This document shows positions 53,721 to 63,904 of a stretch of DNA of 64,000 bases, piece by piece (positions within the stretch are counted from its first letter, which is position 1; every line of letters starts with the position of its first letter). The DNA is taken from assembly GCA_963727035.1 (NCBI GenBank), contig CAVSEY010000006.1:186001-250000 (forward strand), in the 5' to 3' direction. This stretch comes from Rhodoblastus sp963727035 (GTDB taxonomy: Bacteria > Pseudomonadota > Alphaproteobacteria > Rhizobiales > Beijerinckiaceae). The position numbers and the translations under genes are program-made. The notes beneath the pieces were generated by a model. It made no database searches, was not told the DNA's origin, and saw only the letters and a list, made by a program, of their open reading frames with translations.

Positions 53721-56006
53721 TCACTGTTCCGCGTTGAAGGCGGCCATGGCGGCCATGTTGACGATATCGCTGTCTTTTCCGCCGAGCTGGACGATCTGGA
53801 CGGGCTTGTCGAGGCCGACGAGCATCGGGCCGATCACGGTGGCGTCGCCCAGTTCGAGCATCATTTTGGTCGAAATCGACGCGGCGTGGAATGCCGGCAT
53901 GACCAGAACATTTGCCGTGTCCGTCAGGCGGCAAAAAGGATAAAGCGCCATGGCTTCCTTGTTCAGGGCGACATCCGCAGCCATTTCGCCGTCATATTCA
54001 AAATCGACGCGGCGCTGGTCGAGGAGACGGACCGCTTCCTTGACCCGGATCGAGCGTTCGCCCGGAGGATGGCCGAAACTGGAAAAGGCAAGCAACGCGA
54101 CACGCGGCTCATAGCCCAGGCGCCGCGCGAACCCCGCCACCTCGACGGCGATGTCGGCGAGATCTTCCGCCTCCGGCAATTCCATGATGGCGGTGTCTGC
54201 GACGATCACCGGTCTTCCGCGCGCTAAGACGATTGAGACGCCGATGAGCTTGTGTCCGGGTTTTGGATCAATAACCCGCTGAACCTCTTCCAAAGCAATC
54301 GAGAAATTGCGGGTCGCGCCGGTGACCATCGCGTCTGCGTCGCCGGCGGAGACCATCGCGGCCGCATAATGGTTGCGATCGTTGTTGATCAGGCGCTGGC
54401 AGTCGCGCATCAGGAAGCCCTTGCGCTGCAGGCGCTCGTAGAGCAACTGGGCATAGGCGGCGTTCTTTTGTGAAATCCGCGCATTATGGATTTCGATCAG
54501 TTTATCGTCGAGTTCGATGCCCGCCTTCTGGGCGACTTCGGCGATCCGGTTCTCCCGCCCGACGAGAATCGCGGAGCCGAGGCCCTGGTTGACAAAGGCG
54601 ACGGCGGCGCGAATCACCTGTTCCTCTTCGCCTTCGGCGAAAACGACCCGTTTGGGGTGACGCTTGACCCGGTCCATGATGGTCTGCATCAGACCGGCGA
54701 CCGGATCGCGGCGCGCCGAAAGCTCGGCCCGATAGGCCTCCATGTCGATGATCGGCTTGCGCGCGACGCCGGTCTCCATCGCGGCCTGGGCGACCGCCGG
54801 CGGAACGATCGAAATGAGACGCGGATCGAACGGAACCGGGATCAGATATTCCCGACCGAAACGGGGGCGCTCGCCCTGATAGGCGCGGGCGACGTCGTCG
54901 GGCACATCCTCACGCGCCAATTGCGCCAAGGCGCGCACGGCGGCGATCTTCATCTCCATATTGATGGTCTTGGCGTGCACGTCGAGCGCGCCGCGGAAGA
55001 TGTAGGGGAAGCCAAGAACGTTATTGACCTGATTGGGATAATCGGAGCGCCCGGTCGCGACGATCGCGTCCGGTCGCGCCGCGAGCGCGTCCTCGGGCGT
55101 GATTTCGGGATCGGGGTTGGCCATGGCGAAAATGATGGGATTGGGCGCCATCGTCGTGACCATTTCCGGCGTGAGCGCGCCCTTCGCCGACAGTCCGAAG
55201 AAAATGTCGGCGTCCACCATGGCGTCCGCGAGCGTGCGCTTGTCGGTCGCGACCGCATGGGCGGATTTCCACTGGTTCATGCCGGCGGCGCGACCCTGGT
55301 ACACGACGCCCTTGGTGTCGCACAGGATGACGTTTTCGGGCGCGAATCCCATGGCTTTGATGAGATCGAGGCATGCGATGCCGGCGGCGCCGGCGCCATT
55401 GCAGACGAGCTTGGTCTTCTTGATGTCTCTGCCCGTGAGGTGCATGGCGTTGATCATGCCGGCGGTGGCGATGATCGCCGTTCCGTGCTGGTCGTCATGG
55501 AAAACGGGAATGTCCATCAATTCCCGCAACCGCTCCTCGATGATGAAACATTCGGGAGCCTTGATGTCTTCGAGATTGATGCCGCCGAAGGTCGGTCCGA
55601 GAAATCGGACCGCGTTGATGAATTCATCCGGGTCTTCGGTTCCGACCTCAAGATCGATCGAATCGACATCCGCGAAACGTTTGAAGAGGACACATTTGCC
55701 CTCCATGACTGGCTTGGAGGCCAAGGCGCCCAGATTGCCCATGCCGAGGATCGCGGTCCCGTTGGTAATCACCGCGACCAGGTTTCCCTTGGTCGTATAG
55801 TCATAGGCCCTGGAGGGGTCGTCCGCGATCGCCTGGACCGGCACGGCGACGCCCGGCGAATAAGCCAGGGAGAGATCGCGCTGGGTGGCCATCGGCTTGG
55901 TCGGCGTGATCTGGAATTTGCCGGGCCTCCCTCGCGAGTGGAATTGCAGCGCTTCCTGGTCGGTGAAAGTCGGTCGCTTGCCCCGGGGAGGCTTGTTTTC
56001 AGGCAT
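53721..56006 (-). CDS. maeB: NADP-dependent malic enzyme with C-terminal phosphotransacetylase-like domain
   Basis: Converts malate to pyruvate and CO2. The 761 residues are the typical hybrid MaeB: N-terminal malic domain (about 20-430) with RDLSLAYSPGVAVPVQAIAD, the Lys/Asp active-site region FHDDQHGTAIIATAGMINAM and the nucleotide fold VCNGAGAAGIACLDLIKAMG; then a phosphate acetyltransferase-like domain (about 440-761) with RVVFAEGEEEQVIRAAVAFV and MVTGATRNFSIALEEVQRVI. The second domain is regulatory in studied relatives. ATG 56006 (MPENKPPRGK) is likely. It is divergent from mutS, the normal rhizobial arrangement. Confidence 0.96.
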   Translation of the reverse strand: MPENKPPRGKRPTFTDQEALQFHSRGRPGKFQITPTKPMATQRDLSLAYSPGVAVPVQAIADDPSRAYDYTTKGNLVAVITNGTAILGMGNLGALASKPVMEGKCVLFKRFADVDSIDLEVGTEDPDEFINAVRFLGPTFGGINLEDIKAPECFIIEERLRELMDIPVFHDDQHGTAIIATAGMINAMHLTGRDIKKTKLVCNGAGAAGIACLDLIKAMGFAPENVILCDTKGVVYQGRAAGMNQWKSAHAVATDKRTLADAMVDADIFFGLSAKGALTPEMVTTMAPNPIIFAMANPDPEITPEDALAARPDAIVATGRSDYPNQVNNVLGFPYIFRGALDVHAKTINMEMKIAAVRALAQLAREDVPDDVARAYQGERPRFGREYLIPVPFDPRLISIVPPAVAQAAMETGVARKPIIDMEAYRAELSARRDPVAGLMQTIMDRVKRHPKRVVFAEGEEEQVIRAAVAFVNQGLGSAILVGRENRIAEVAQKAGIELDDKLIEIHNARISQKNAAYAQLLYERLQRKGFLMRDCQRLINNDRNHYAAAMVSAGDADAMVTGATRNFSIALEEVQRVIDPKPGHKLIGVSIVLARGRPVIVADTAIMELPEAEDLADIAVEVAGFARRLGYEPRVALLAFSSFGHPPGERSIRVKEAVRLLDQRRVDFEYDGEMAADVALNKEAMALYPFCRLTDTANVLVMPAFHAASISTKMMLELGDATVIGPMLVGLDKPVQIVQLGGKDSDIVNMAAMAAFNAEQ

Positions 56007-56209
56007 CGATCTGCTCTTCAAGTTCGTCTTATCGGTTCGCGGCGAGGGGGGAACTTAGCCGCGCGAGATCGCCGGCGCCAAGCATTCCTTTCGAACTAGA
56101 GGGATTTTCGCGTCGTCGTGCGCGACGCCGCGAAGAGATTTGTTCAAAATTGGATTTCGACAGCCGATCCGGCGTGCGGGAGACCTTCGCATTTGTTAGC
56201 GTCCCTGAC

Positions 56210-59002
56210 ATGCCGAACAAAAATGGAAATCCCATGGATGCTGAAAACATGCGCGACTTGGAAGGCGCCAACGAGGGGGGCGAGAGCCCGCGAGCCGGAA
56301 ATTTGGCACGGCGGAATCGGGAGCCTGGCGAGTCATCCGAACGCATTACGCCGATGATGGCGCAATATCTGGAAATCAAAGCCGCGCATAGGGATTGTCT
56401 TCTTTTTTATCGGATGGGAGATTTTTATGAATTGTTTTTCGAAGACGCGGAAATTGCATCCAAAAGCTTGGGAATTGTGCTCACCAAGCGCGGGAAACAT
56501 CTGGGCGACGATATAAGGATGTGCGGCGTCCCGATCGAGCGGGCGGAGGAATATTTACAACGCTTGATTCTCGCCGGCCATCGAGTCGCCGTTTGCGAAC
56601 AGACCGAAGATCCTGCGGAAGCGCGAAAACGCGGCGCCAAATCGGTCGTCCGCCGGGAAGTCGTGCGCATCGTCACGCCGGGAACTTTGACCGAAGACCA
56701 ATTGCTGGACCCCGGTCGCGCCAATCTCTTCGCGGCGGTCGTCCGGCAGCGCGATCCATCAGGCGATTGGCTGTTCGGCGTCGCGGCGGTAGAAATCTCC
56801 ACAGGCGATTTCGACGTTTTCGAAACCGACGCTCGAGGTTTTTCGGCGCTGTTGGCGCGTCTGGACCCGCGGGAAATTGTCGCTGCGGAGACGATTCTCG
56901 CCGACGAAGGCTTTTGCCGAATGTTGAGCGATTCCGGCGCGCCACTGGTTCCGCTAGGGCGCGCGGCGGGAGATGGTGAGTTCGCGCCGCGAAGCTTGAT
57001 GGACTATTTCGGCGTCGCGACCCTTGATGGTTTCGGCGCATTGACCCGCGTGGAAATTCAGGCCGCCGCGGCGGCGCTTTCCTATATAGAACGGACGCAG
57101 AAATCGTCGCGGCCGCGGTTGAGCTTCCCACGCCATGGCGACGCCCGCACGAGTCTGCAGATCGATGTCTCGACCCGCGCAAGCCTCGAATTGCATCGCA
57201 CCATGTCCGGGGCGAGAACCGGCGCGCTGATTTCGGTCCTGGATCGCACCATGACTTCGGCCGGCGCGCGCATGCTCTCGTCCTGGCTCGCCACGCCGCT
57301 GCTCGATCTCGACAAGATCGCCGCGCGGCATGACGCCGTCGCCTTTTTCGTCGCCGATCCGAATTTGCGCGCCGATATAAGGGAGCGACTGAAAGGCGTA
57401 CCTGACCTGACCCGCGCATTGGCGCGCCTCGCGATCGATCGCGGCGGCCCGCGCGATCTCTCGGCTTTGCGCGACGGCCTGTTCGCCGCGCATGATTGCG
57501 GGCGAATTTTGCTCAAGGCAAGTCCGCCGACCCTGCTTTCAGCCGCCGCGGCCTTTTTGTCGCGCCTCGATCTCGGTCTGGCGCAGGATCTGGCTTTGGC
57601 GCTTGAGCCCAACCCGCCGCTGGATCGCAAGTCCGGCGGCTTCATCCAATCGGGCTTTGATCCCGCTCTCGATGAAGCTCGGGGCCTGCGCGATGAAAGC
57701 CGACGGGTGGTCGCTGCTTTGCAAAGCCGCTACAGCGAACAGGCGGAAACCCGGCAGCTCAAGATCAAGCAAAACAATTTTTTGGGCTTTTTCATCGAGG
57801 TTCCGCAGGCGCAAGGCGAAAAGTTGCTGCGGCCGCCATTCAACGAAAACTTCATCCATCGCCAGACCATGGCGGGCGCCATGCGGTTTTCGACCAACGA
57901 ATTGGCGGAACTGGAAGGACGCATCGTCAACGCGGCTGACGAGGCTGTCGCGATAGAAAAAAAATTGTTCGAGACTTTCGCCTCCCGCATGCAAGGCGCG
58001 GCCGCCGAGATCGAAGCGGCGGCCAAAGGGCTGGCCGCCGCGGACATCTTTGCCGCGCTTGCCGAAATTGCGGTTCAGGCGGATTGGGTTCGGCCCAGGG
58101 TCGATGACAGCCTTGATTTTAAGATCGTTGGCGGCCGACATCCCGTGGTCGAGGCGGCCCTGCGGTCGCGGGGCGAGGCCTTCGTGCCGAATGAGTGCGA
58201 CCTCAGCGGACCGCTCGAAAGAGCGTCTTCGGTCTTGGGGGGGAGGATCGCAGTCGTCACCGGCCCCAATATGGCGGGCAAATCGACCTTCCTGAGGCAG
58301 AACGCCTTGATTGTGATCCTGGCCCAGATGGGCTCCTTCGTTCCCGCGAAGGCGGCGAAGATCGGTGTGGTCGATCGTCTGTTCTCGCGCGTTGGCGCCT
58401 CTGACGATCTGGCGCGCGGCCGTTCGACCTTCATGGTGGAAATGGTCGAGACCGCGGCGATCCTCAACCAGGCGACCTCAAAATCCCTGGTCATTCTCGA
58501 CGAGATCGGCCGCGGAACCGCCACATATGACGGCCTTTCGATCGCTTGGGCGGTCATGGAGCATCTCCATGAGGTCAATCGGTCGCGCGCGCTGTTTGCG
58601 ACCCATTTCCACGAACTGACCCATCTGGGCCAACGGTTGACCCGGCTGGTGAATCTCTGCATGCGGGTCACCGACTGGAACGGCGATGTCGTTTTCCTGC
58701 ACGAGGTCGCCCGGGGCGCGGCCGACCGCTCCTATGGCGTACAGGTCGCCAAACTCGCCGGTCTGCCGAAGGCTGTGATCGAGCGGGCGAGGCAAATTCT
58801 GGTGGAACTGGAGCAGATGGACCGCAACGCGCCGGTGGAGCGTCTGGTTTCCGATCTTCCCTTGTTTGCGCGCAGCGAAGCGGTCTCGGCGCCGCCGGCG
58901 GACGCTGTCCGTGAGGCGCTCAACGCGCTCAATCCCGATGAAATGACGCCAAGGCAGGCGCTTGAAGCGCTCTATGCGTTGAAAAAAACAGCGGACGAAT
59001 GA
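56210..59002 (+). CDS. mutS: DNA mismatch repair protein MutS
   Basis: Recognises mismatches and starts methyl-independent or methyl-directed repair with MutL. About 930 residues. The mismatch-binding Phe-x-Glu is in LFYRMGDFYELFFEDAEIAS; the ATPase domain has Walker A VVTGPNMAGKSTFLRQNALI near residue 685, then RVGASDDLARGRSTFMVEM, Walker B LVILDEIGRGTATYDGLSIA and ATHFHELTHL. The start may be ATG 56210 or ATG 56234; the N-terminal 40 residues before ITPMMAQYLEIKAAHRD are not conserved. It ends nine bases from the convergent ABC transporter gene. Confidence 0.96.
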   Translation: MPNKNGNPMDAENMRDLEGANEGGESPRAGNLARRNREPGESSERITPMMAQYLEIKAAHRDCLLFYRMGDFYELFFEDAEIASKSLGIVLTKRGKHLGDDIRMCGVPIERAEEYLQRLILAGHRVAVCEQTEDPAEARKRGAKSVVRREVVRIVTPGTLTEDQLLDPGRANLFAAVVRQRDPSGDWLFGVAAVEISTGDFDVFETDARGFSALLARLDPREIVAAETILADEGFCRMLSDSGAPLVPLGRAAGDGEFAPRSLMDYFGVATLDGFGALTRVEIQAAAAALSYIERTQKSSRPRLSFPRHGDARTSLQIDVSTRASLELHRTMSGARTGALISVLDRTMTSAGARMLSSWLATPLLDLDKIAARHDAVAFFVADPNLRADIRERLKGVPDLTRALARLAIDRGGPRDLSALRDGLFAAHDCGRILLKASPPTLLSAAAAFLSRLDLGLAQDLALALEPNPPLDRKSGGFIQSGFDPALDEARGLRDESRRVVAALQSRYSEQAETRQLKIKQNNFLGFFIEVPQAQGEKLLRPPFNENFIHRQTMAGAMRFSTNELAELEGRIVNAADEAVAIEKKLFETFASRMQGAAAEIEAAAKGLAAADIFAALAEIAVQADWVRPRVDDSLDFKIVGGRHPVVEAALRSRGEAFVPNECDLSGPLERASSVLGGRIAVVTGPNMAGKSTFLRQNALIVILAQMGSFVPAKAAKIGVVDRLFSRVGASDDLARGRSTFMVEMVETAAILNQATSKSLVILDEIGRGTATYDGLSIAWAVMEHLHEVNRSRALFATHFHELTHLGQRLTRLVNLCMRVTDWNGDVVFLHEVARGAADRSYGVQVAKLAGLPKAVIERARQILVELEQMDRNAPVERLVSDLPLFARSEAVSAPPADAVREALNALNPDEMTPRQALEALYALKKTADE

Positions 59003-59011
59003 ATTTTCGTT

Positions 59012-60331
59012 TCAATTGGGATTTTCGAGACTGAACATTTCCGACATTTCGTCATAGGCAAAAAGTTCGGCATAGCGCGCCCAGGAGATGACGGTATTCA
59101 AGGTCTGCTCGGCATAGTCCTCGGACATATAATCTTCGAGCTCGTTGCGGAATCGCGCCGCCGGCGCCGCGTGGGTCGGCCGTTCGTCGAGAACCCGCCG
59201 GATCAGGCTGATGATTGGCACATAGGACAAAAGGTGTTGTGAAAACAACTTTTTGCGCGGGTCCGTGTCAAGGTCGACAAAAGTGCGGCCGGCGTCGGAC
59301 AGCAAGAAATCGCCTTCGCTGAGCGCGCCAAAACGCAAAAGCTGTATCGCTTCCGCGATGTGGAAAAGTTCGTCGGCCTCCATCTGGAGCTTGTCCGCCA
59401 GAACCGGGAGGTCGGCGCGGCCATTGAACGGCGCCGCCGCCACGGCCTCGATCAGACCGGCGAGAACGTTGGTCGAAATTGGATGGAGAACCATGCCGAC
59501 GCCTGTTCCCGGTATGCCTTCGACGGCGGAAGGACGTGGTCCGGTGCGCTGGGTCATCTGCGCATAGATATTGTCGACCAACTGGCGGAACTGGGCGTCG
59601 AGCCGGTTGCGGGGATGGGGCAGCTCGACCTTGATTTCCGAAGCGATCCGGCCCGGATTGGACGAGAACACGAGGATGCGGTCGCACATCAGCACGGCCT
59701 CCTCGATATTATGTGTCACCATCAGCACGGATTTCATCGGCAGCCGGCCTTCGATCCAGAGATCGATGATGTCGGTGCGCAGGGTTTCGGCGGTCAGCAC
59801 GTCAAGCGCCGAAAAGGGCTCATCCATCAGCAAGAGATCGGGATGCACGACGAGCGCGCGCGCAAAGCCGACGCGCTGACGCATGCCGCCCGACAATTCC
59901 TTGGGATAGGCCGATTCAAAGCCGTCGAGGCCGATCAGGTCGATCGCCGCGAGGGCGCGTTTGCGCTGTTCGGCCTTGGCGACGCCGCGCGCGTCGAGGC
60001 CAAGCTCCACATTTTCCAGAACGGTCAGCCAGGGAAACAAAGCGAAGGATTGAAAGACCATCGCCACGCCATGTGGCGGGCCATCGATGGGCTCGCCGCG
60101 ACAGATGGCCGCGCCCGACGAGGGTTTGACAAGGCCCGCGATGATGCGAAGCATGGTCGACTTGCCTGAACCGGATCGGCCCAGCAATCCGACGATTTCG
60201 CGCGGCTTGATCGTCAGATCGACATTTTCCAGAACGATCAGCTTGTCGCCATTCGCCTTGGCGAAGCTGCGACTGACGTCCTTGAGATTGATCAGCGCGG
60301 ATTCGGACCCGGCTTTGGCGACATCGAGCAT
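59012..60331 (-). CDS. ABC transporter ATP-binding protein with C-terminal AAA-associated domain
   Basis: A 439-residue ATPase of the nitrate/sulfonate/taurine (TauB/SsuB-like) group. Walker A is GLLGRSGSGKSTMLRIIAGL, the signature KELSGGMRQRVGFARAL and Walker B LLLMDEPFSALD, followed by VLMVTHNIEEAVLMCDRILV. The C-terminal half (about 270-439) is an AAA-associated domain (FNGRADLPVLADKLQMEADE, ISWARYAELFAYDE) found in members paired with a double permease. The permease gene lies 21 bases upstream. No substrate-binding protein gene is adjacent, so the substrate is unknown. Confidence 0.88.
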   Translation of the reverse strand: MLDVAKAGSESALINLKDVSRSFAKANGDKLIVLENVDLTIKPREIVGLLGRSGSGKSTMLRIIAGLVKPSSGAAICRGEPIDGPPHGVAMVFQSFALFPWLTVLENVELGLDARGVAKAEQRKRALAAIDLIGLDGFESAYPKELSGGMRQRVGFARALVVHPDLLLMDEPFSALDVLTAETLRTDIIDLWIEGRLPMKSVLMVTHNIEEAVLMCDRILVFSSNPGRIASEIKVELPHPRNRLDAQFRQLVDNIYAQMTQRTGPRPSAVEGIPGTGVGMVLHPISTNVLAGLIEAVAAAPFNGRADLPVLADKLQMEADELFHIAEAIQLLRFGALSEGDFLLSDAGRTFVDLDTDPRKKLFSQHLLSYVPIISLIRRVLDERPTHAAPAARFRNELEDYMSEDYAEQTLNTVISWARYAELFAYDEMSEMFSLENPN

Positions 60332-60352
60332 GACGGTCTCCGATTTACCAGG

Positions 60353-62119
60353 TTAACCCAAGCTGAGCCGATTCTCGGCAAAGGCGTAGAGCGGTCGCCA
60401 GACCAATCGGTTGAACAGGGTGACAAAGACGCTCATGACGGCGACGCCAAGGACGACGCGATGAAAATCGCCCGCGTCGGTCGCATTGGCGATATAGGCG
60501 CCAAGGCCGACGGCGGTCAATTTCTTGTCTCCCCAACTCGCCACTTCCGCGACGATGGCCGCGTTCCACGATCCTCCGGAGGCGGTGATCGCGCCCGTAA
60601 TATAATAAGGAAAGACGCCAGGCAGGATGACGTAGCGCCACCACTTCCAGCCCGTGATGTGGAAATTCTGCGCGGCTTCCTTCAAGTCGCCGGGGAAGGC
60701 CGTCGCGCCGGCGATGACATTGAACAGGATGTACCATTGCGTGCCCAGGATCATCAGCGGACTTAGCCAGATATTTGGATTGGCGTTGAAATGGATGATC
60801 AGGACAACCGCGGCGGGGAAGAGGATATTGGCGGGAAAGGCCGCCAGGAACTGTGCGAGCGGCTGAGCTTTTTCCGCGATTGAGGGGCGCAGGCCGATCC
60901 AGACGCCGATCGGGACCCAGATAACAGTAGCCAGGGCGATCAGGACGATCACGCGCAGGAGCGTGTAAAAGCCATCGATGGTCGCCGTGAGCACGTCGGA
61001 CCAGTGCAAGGTGGCGGAGATGTAATCGACCACCTGCCATCCGGTCCAGGCCGCCCCGACAAGGATGATCCCCATCCAGGCCGGGTCGATGATTTTTTGC
61101 GATATGTTCAACCGGAGCTTCAGGCGGGGTGGTCTCGGGATTGGCAGGCGGATCCGGGTCGTCGATCCGGCGGCTTTGGCTATGGAGTCGGCCAGGGCGC
61201 GCAGGAAGCGGGTCTGGCGGAACAGGTCGAGCAGCCAGGATGCCGGCGCCTCGGCGGAAGCGGTCTGCTCAAAGCGGAATTTATCGGCCCAGGCGACGAT
61301 CGGACGGAAAAGCAGCTGGTCGTAAATGATGATGACCGCGAGCATGGTCAGCACGGCATAGCCGACGGCCGCGAGATTTTGCTCCTTGATCGCCATCGCG
61401 ACATAGGCTCCGACTCCGGGCAGCGTCACTGTCGTATCGCCCACGGTGATCGCTTCGGAGGCGACAACGAAAAACCAGCCGCCGGACATCGACATCATCA
61501 TGTTCCAGACCAGCCCCGGCATGGCGAAGGGAACGTCGAGGCGCCAGAAGCGCCGCCACCACGACAAGTGAAAGCTCCGGGCGGCCTCATCCAGGTCTTT
61601 CGGGACGGTGCGGAGCGACTGGTACATGCTGAAGGCCATGTTCCACGCCTGGCTGGTGAAAATCGCAAAAACCGCAGCGAGTTCGGCGCCGAGCACGCGC
61701 CCCGGGAACAGATTCATGAAAAAAAGGACGGTGAAGGTCAAAAAACCGAGGATCGGAACCGATTGAAGAATGTCGAGAATCGGAATGAGAACCATCTCCG
61801 CGCGGCGGCTTCTTGCGGCAATGGTCGCGTAAACGAACGTAAAGACCAGCGACGCCGCCATCGCGGCGAGCATGCGGATCGTCGTTCGCAGCGCATATTC
61901 CGGCAAATGCACCGGGTCGAGGCTGATTGGCGTCTCATGGAGAACGGTCAGAGGGGCGTTGGTTTGCTTGACCCCGTAAACAATGGCGACCAGCGCCCCG
62001 ATGACGAGCACGAGCGCCACCAAATCGAAGAGGTTCGGGGCCGAGGCGCGGTCCAGGGTTGTCGAAGGCGAAGCGTTTGGCAACGGCGCTATTCCCAGGC
62101 GAATTTTCGACGTGAGCAT
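60353..62119 (-). CDS. ABC transporter permease, double-length (two fused BPD_transp_1 domains)
   Basis: About 588 residues, roughly twice a single permease. Each half holds a permease domain with an EAA-type loop: DEAARSFHLSWWRRFWRLDV in the first half and KEAAQNFHITGWKWWRYVIL in the second. Hydrophobic segments such as LVALVLVIGALVAIVYGV and VLILVGAAWTGWQVV-like stretches are spread across both halves. This gives a two-domain channel from one polypeptide. ATG 62119 is a reasonable start; ATG at 62170 and 62200 are also in frame, and none has a strong ribosome-binding site. It works with the ATPase gene downstream. Confidence 0.85.
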   Translation of the reverse strand: MLTSKIRLGIAPLPNASPSTTLDRASAPNLFDLVALVLVIGALVAIVYGVKQTNAPLTVLHETPISLDPVHLPEYALRTTIRMLAAMAASLVFTFVYATIAARSRRAEMVLIPILDILQSVPILGFLTFTVLFFMNLFPGRVLGAELAAVFAIFTSQAWNMAFSMYQSLRTVPKDLDEAARSFHLSWWRRFWRLDVPFAMPGLVWNMMMSMSGGWFFVVASEAITVGDTTVTLPGVGAYVAMAIKEQNLAAVGYAVLTMLAVIIIYDQLLFRPIVAWADKFRFEQTASAEAPASWLLDLFRQTRFLRALADSIAKAAGSTTRIRLPIPRPPRLKLRLNISQKIIDPAWMGIILVGAAWTGWQVVDYISATLHWSDVLTATIDGFYTLLRVIVLIALATVIWVPIGVWIGLRPSIAEKAQPLAQFLAAFPANILFPAAVVLIIHFNANPNIWLSPLMILGTQWYILFNVIAGATAFPGDLKEAAQNFHITGWKWWRYVILPGVFPYYITGAITASGGSWNAAIVAEVASWGDKKLTAVGLGAYIANATDAGDFHRVVLGVAVMSVFVTLFNRLVWRPLYAFAENRLSLG

Positions 62120-62364
62120 GACCAGAAGAGGAAATCGATCGTCCCCCGATCTGGTTAGCGCACCGAGCATGACAATGCTGTGACTTTTTTGTCGAGCCAT
62201 AAGGGTCTTCGTTTTCGGCGTCGAACGCTCCAATTGTTACGCGCGGAACGTTAGGGCGCAGAACGAAGCTGTACCTTTGGTTATTTGAGCTGAGCCGGAT
62301 CGGACCTCATGGTAGGGTCCGCGGCGGAGTTGATCAAAAAGACCATTCGGGTTGGGCCAGAAAA

Positions 62365-63904
62365 ATGGTTGTTCGGGTTTCGACCGTGGCGTTCCAGGGC
62401 ATTGAGGCGCATCCCGTGGACGTCCAGGTCCAGCTTTCCAATGGGAGCGTTGTCTTCAATGTCGTTGGACTGGGCGACAAAGCGGTCGCCGAATCGAGGG
62501 AACGGGTTAGATCGGCCCTGGTGGCTTCCGGCCTCTCGTTGCCCGCGAAGCGGATAACCGTGAATCTGGCTCCGGCCGATATGCCGAAGGAAGGCAGCCA
62601 TTATGACCTTCCGATCGCCCTGGGCGTCATGGCGGCGATTGGCGCGATTCCCTTCGACGCGCTCAATGATTTTACGGTACTGGGCGAGCTGGCTCTCGAC
62701 GGTTCGATCAGTCCGGTATCGGGCGTCCTGCCGGCGGCCGTCGCCGCAAGCGCGCAGGGACGAGGCCTGATTTGTCCTGCCGATTGCGGGCCGGAAGCAG
62801 CCTGGGCGTCGGCCGACATTGCGATCCTTGCGCCACGTTCGCTTGTGCAGCTGGCCAATCATTTCCACGGAACGCAAGTCATACCGCGGCCGTCGCCGGC
62901 GATCCGCGAAACCGGGGGAATCTTGCCTGATTTGCGCGAGATCAAGGGTCAGGAAAGCGCCAAGCGCGCTTTGGAAATCGCGGCGGCGGGCGGCCATAAC
63001 ATTCTGTTCAACGGGCCGCCTGGCGCGGGCAAGAGCATGTTGGCGGCACGATTGCCATCGATCCTGCCGCCCTTGACGCCCCGCGAACTGCTCGAAGTTT
63101 CTATGATCCATTCGGTCGCCGGCGCTCTGGCGGGGGGGCAGCTGACCGACCGCCGCCCGTTTCGCGCGCCCCACCATTCCGCTTCCATGCCGGCGCTGGT
63201 CGGCGGCGGCCCCTATGCCCGGCCCGGCGAGATTTCGCTGGCTCATAACGGGGTCTTGTTTCTCGATGAATTGCCCGAATTCCAGCCTCAGGCGTTGGAC
63301 GCGATGCGGCAACCGCTCGAAACCGGAGAGGTCGCAATCTCGCGCGCCAGCCACCGCTGCGTCTATCCGGCGCGCTTCCAGCTCGTGGCGGCCATGAATC
63401 CATGTCGGTGCGGCTATGCGCTGGAGCCCGGCTATTCCTGCCGACGCGGCGAACCCAAACGTTGCGCTCAAGCCTATCAGGCGCGTCTGTCCGGCCCATT
63501 GCTGGATCGAATCGATCTCCATCTCGAGGTTGCCGCGGTCCGCGCGTCGGACCTCATTTTGCCGCCGCCCTCTGAGGGGTCGGCGGAAGTCGCCGCAAGG
63601 GTCGCGGCCGCGCGCGAGCTGCAGCGTGAGCGTTACGAACGAATTGGTCGTCCCGACATTGTCTGCAACGCCGCAGCGCCGGCGGCATTGGTCGAAACGA
63701 TCGTTCGAACTCGATCAAAGCGGAATGGATTTGCTTCGCGCCGCTTCGGAAAAGCTGCGTTTGTCGGCGCGTGGCTTCCATCGGGTTCTCAAACTGGCGC
63801 GGACAATCGCGGACCTGCAACGAGCGCCCGACGTTTCGCGGGCTCACCTCGCGGAGGCCTTGTCGTACCGAATGGCCAGCGATCGACGCGAAGCGGCGCC
63901 CTGA
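62365..63904 (+). pseudogene. comM: YifB/ComM-type Mg-chelatase-like AAA ATPase, interrupted by a one-base frameshift
   Basis: ComM is a hexameric helicase that aids branch migration during natural transformation in other bacteria. The first frame shows VVGLGDKAVAESRERVRSAL, the Lon-like N-terminal domain, Walker A FNGPPGAGKSMLAARLPSI (about residue 217), FRAPHHSASMPALVGGG, Walker B LFLDELPEFQPQALD and the zinc-type FQLVAAMNPCRCGY. After ALVETI it loses similarity, and the +1 frame continues with FELDQSGMDLLRAASEKLRL through HLAEALSYRMASDRR. Skipping one base around 63701-63706 gives 512 residues, the normal length. Either sequence error or real inactivation. Starts at ATG 62365. Confidence 0.88.

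Noticed and set aside
54486..56099. 537-codon plus-strand open frame
   Set aside because: Antisense of maeB; no recognisable domain.
61004..62158. 384-codon plus-strand open frame
   Set aside because: Antisense of the double permease; strongly charged and Arg/His-rich, not protein-like.
62281..63522. 413-codon minus-strand open frame
   Set aside because: Antisense of comM.
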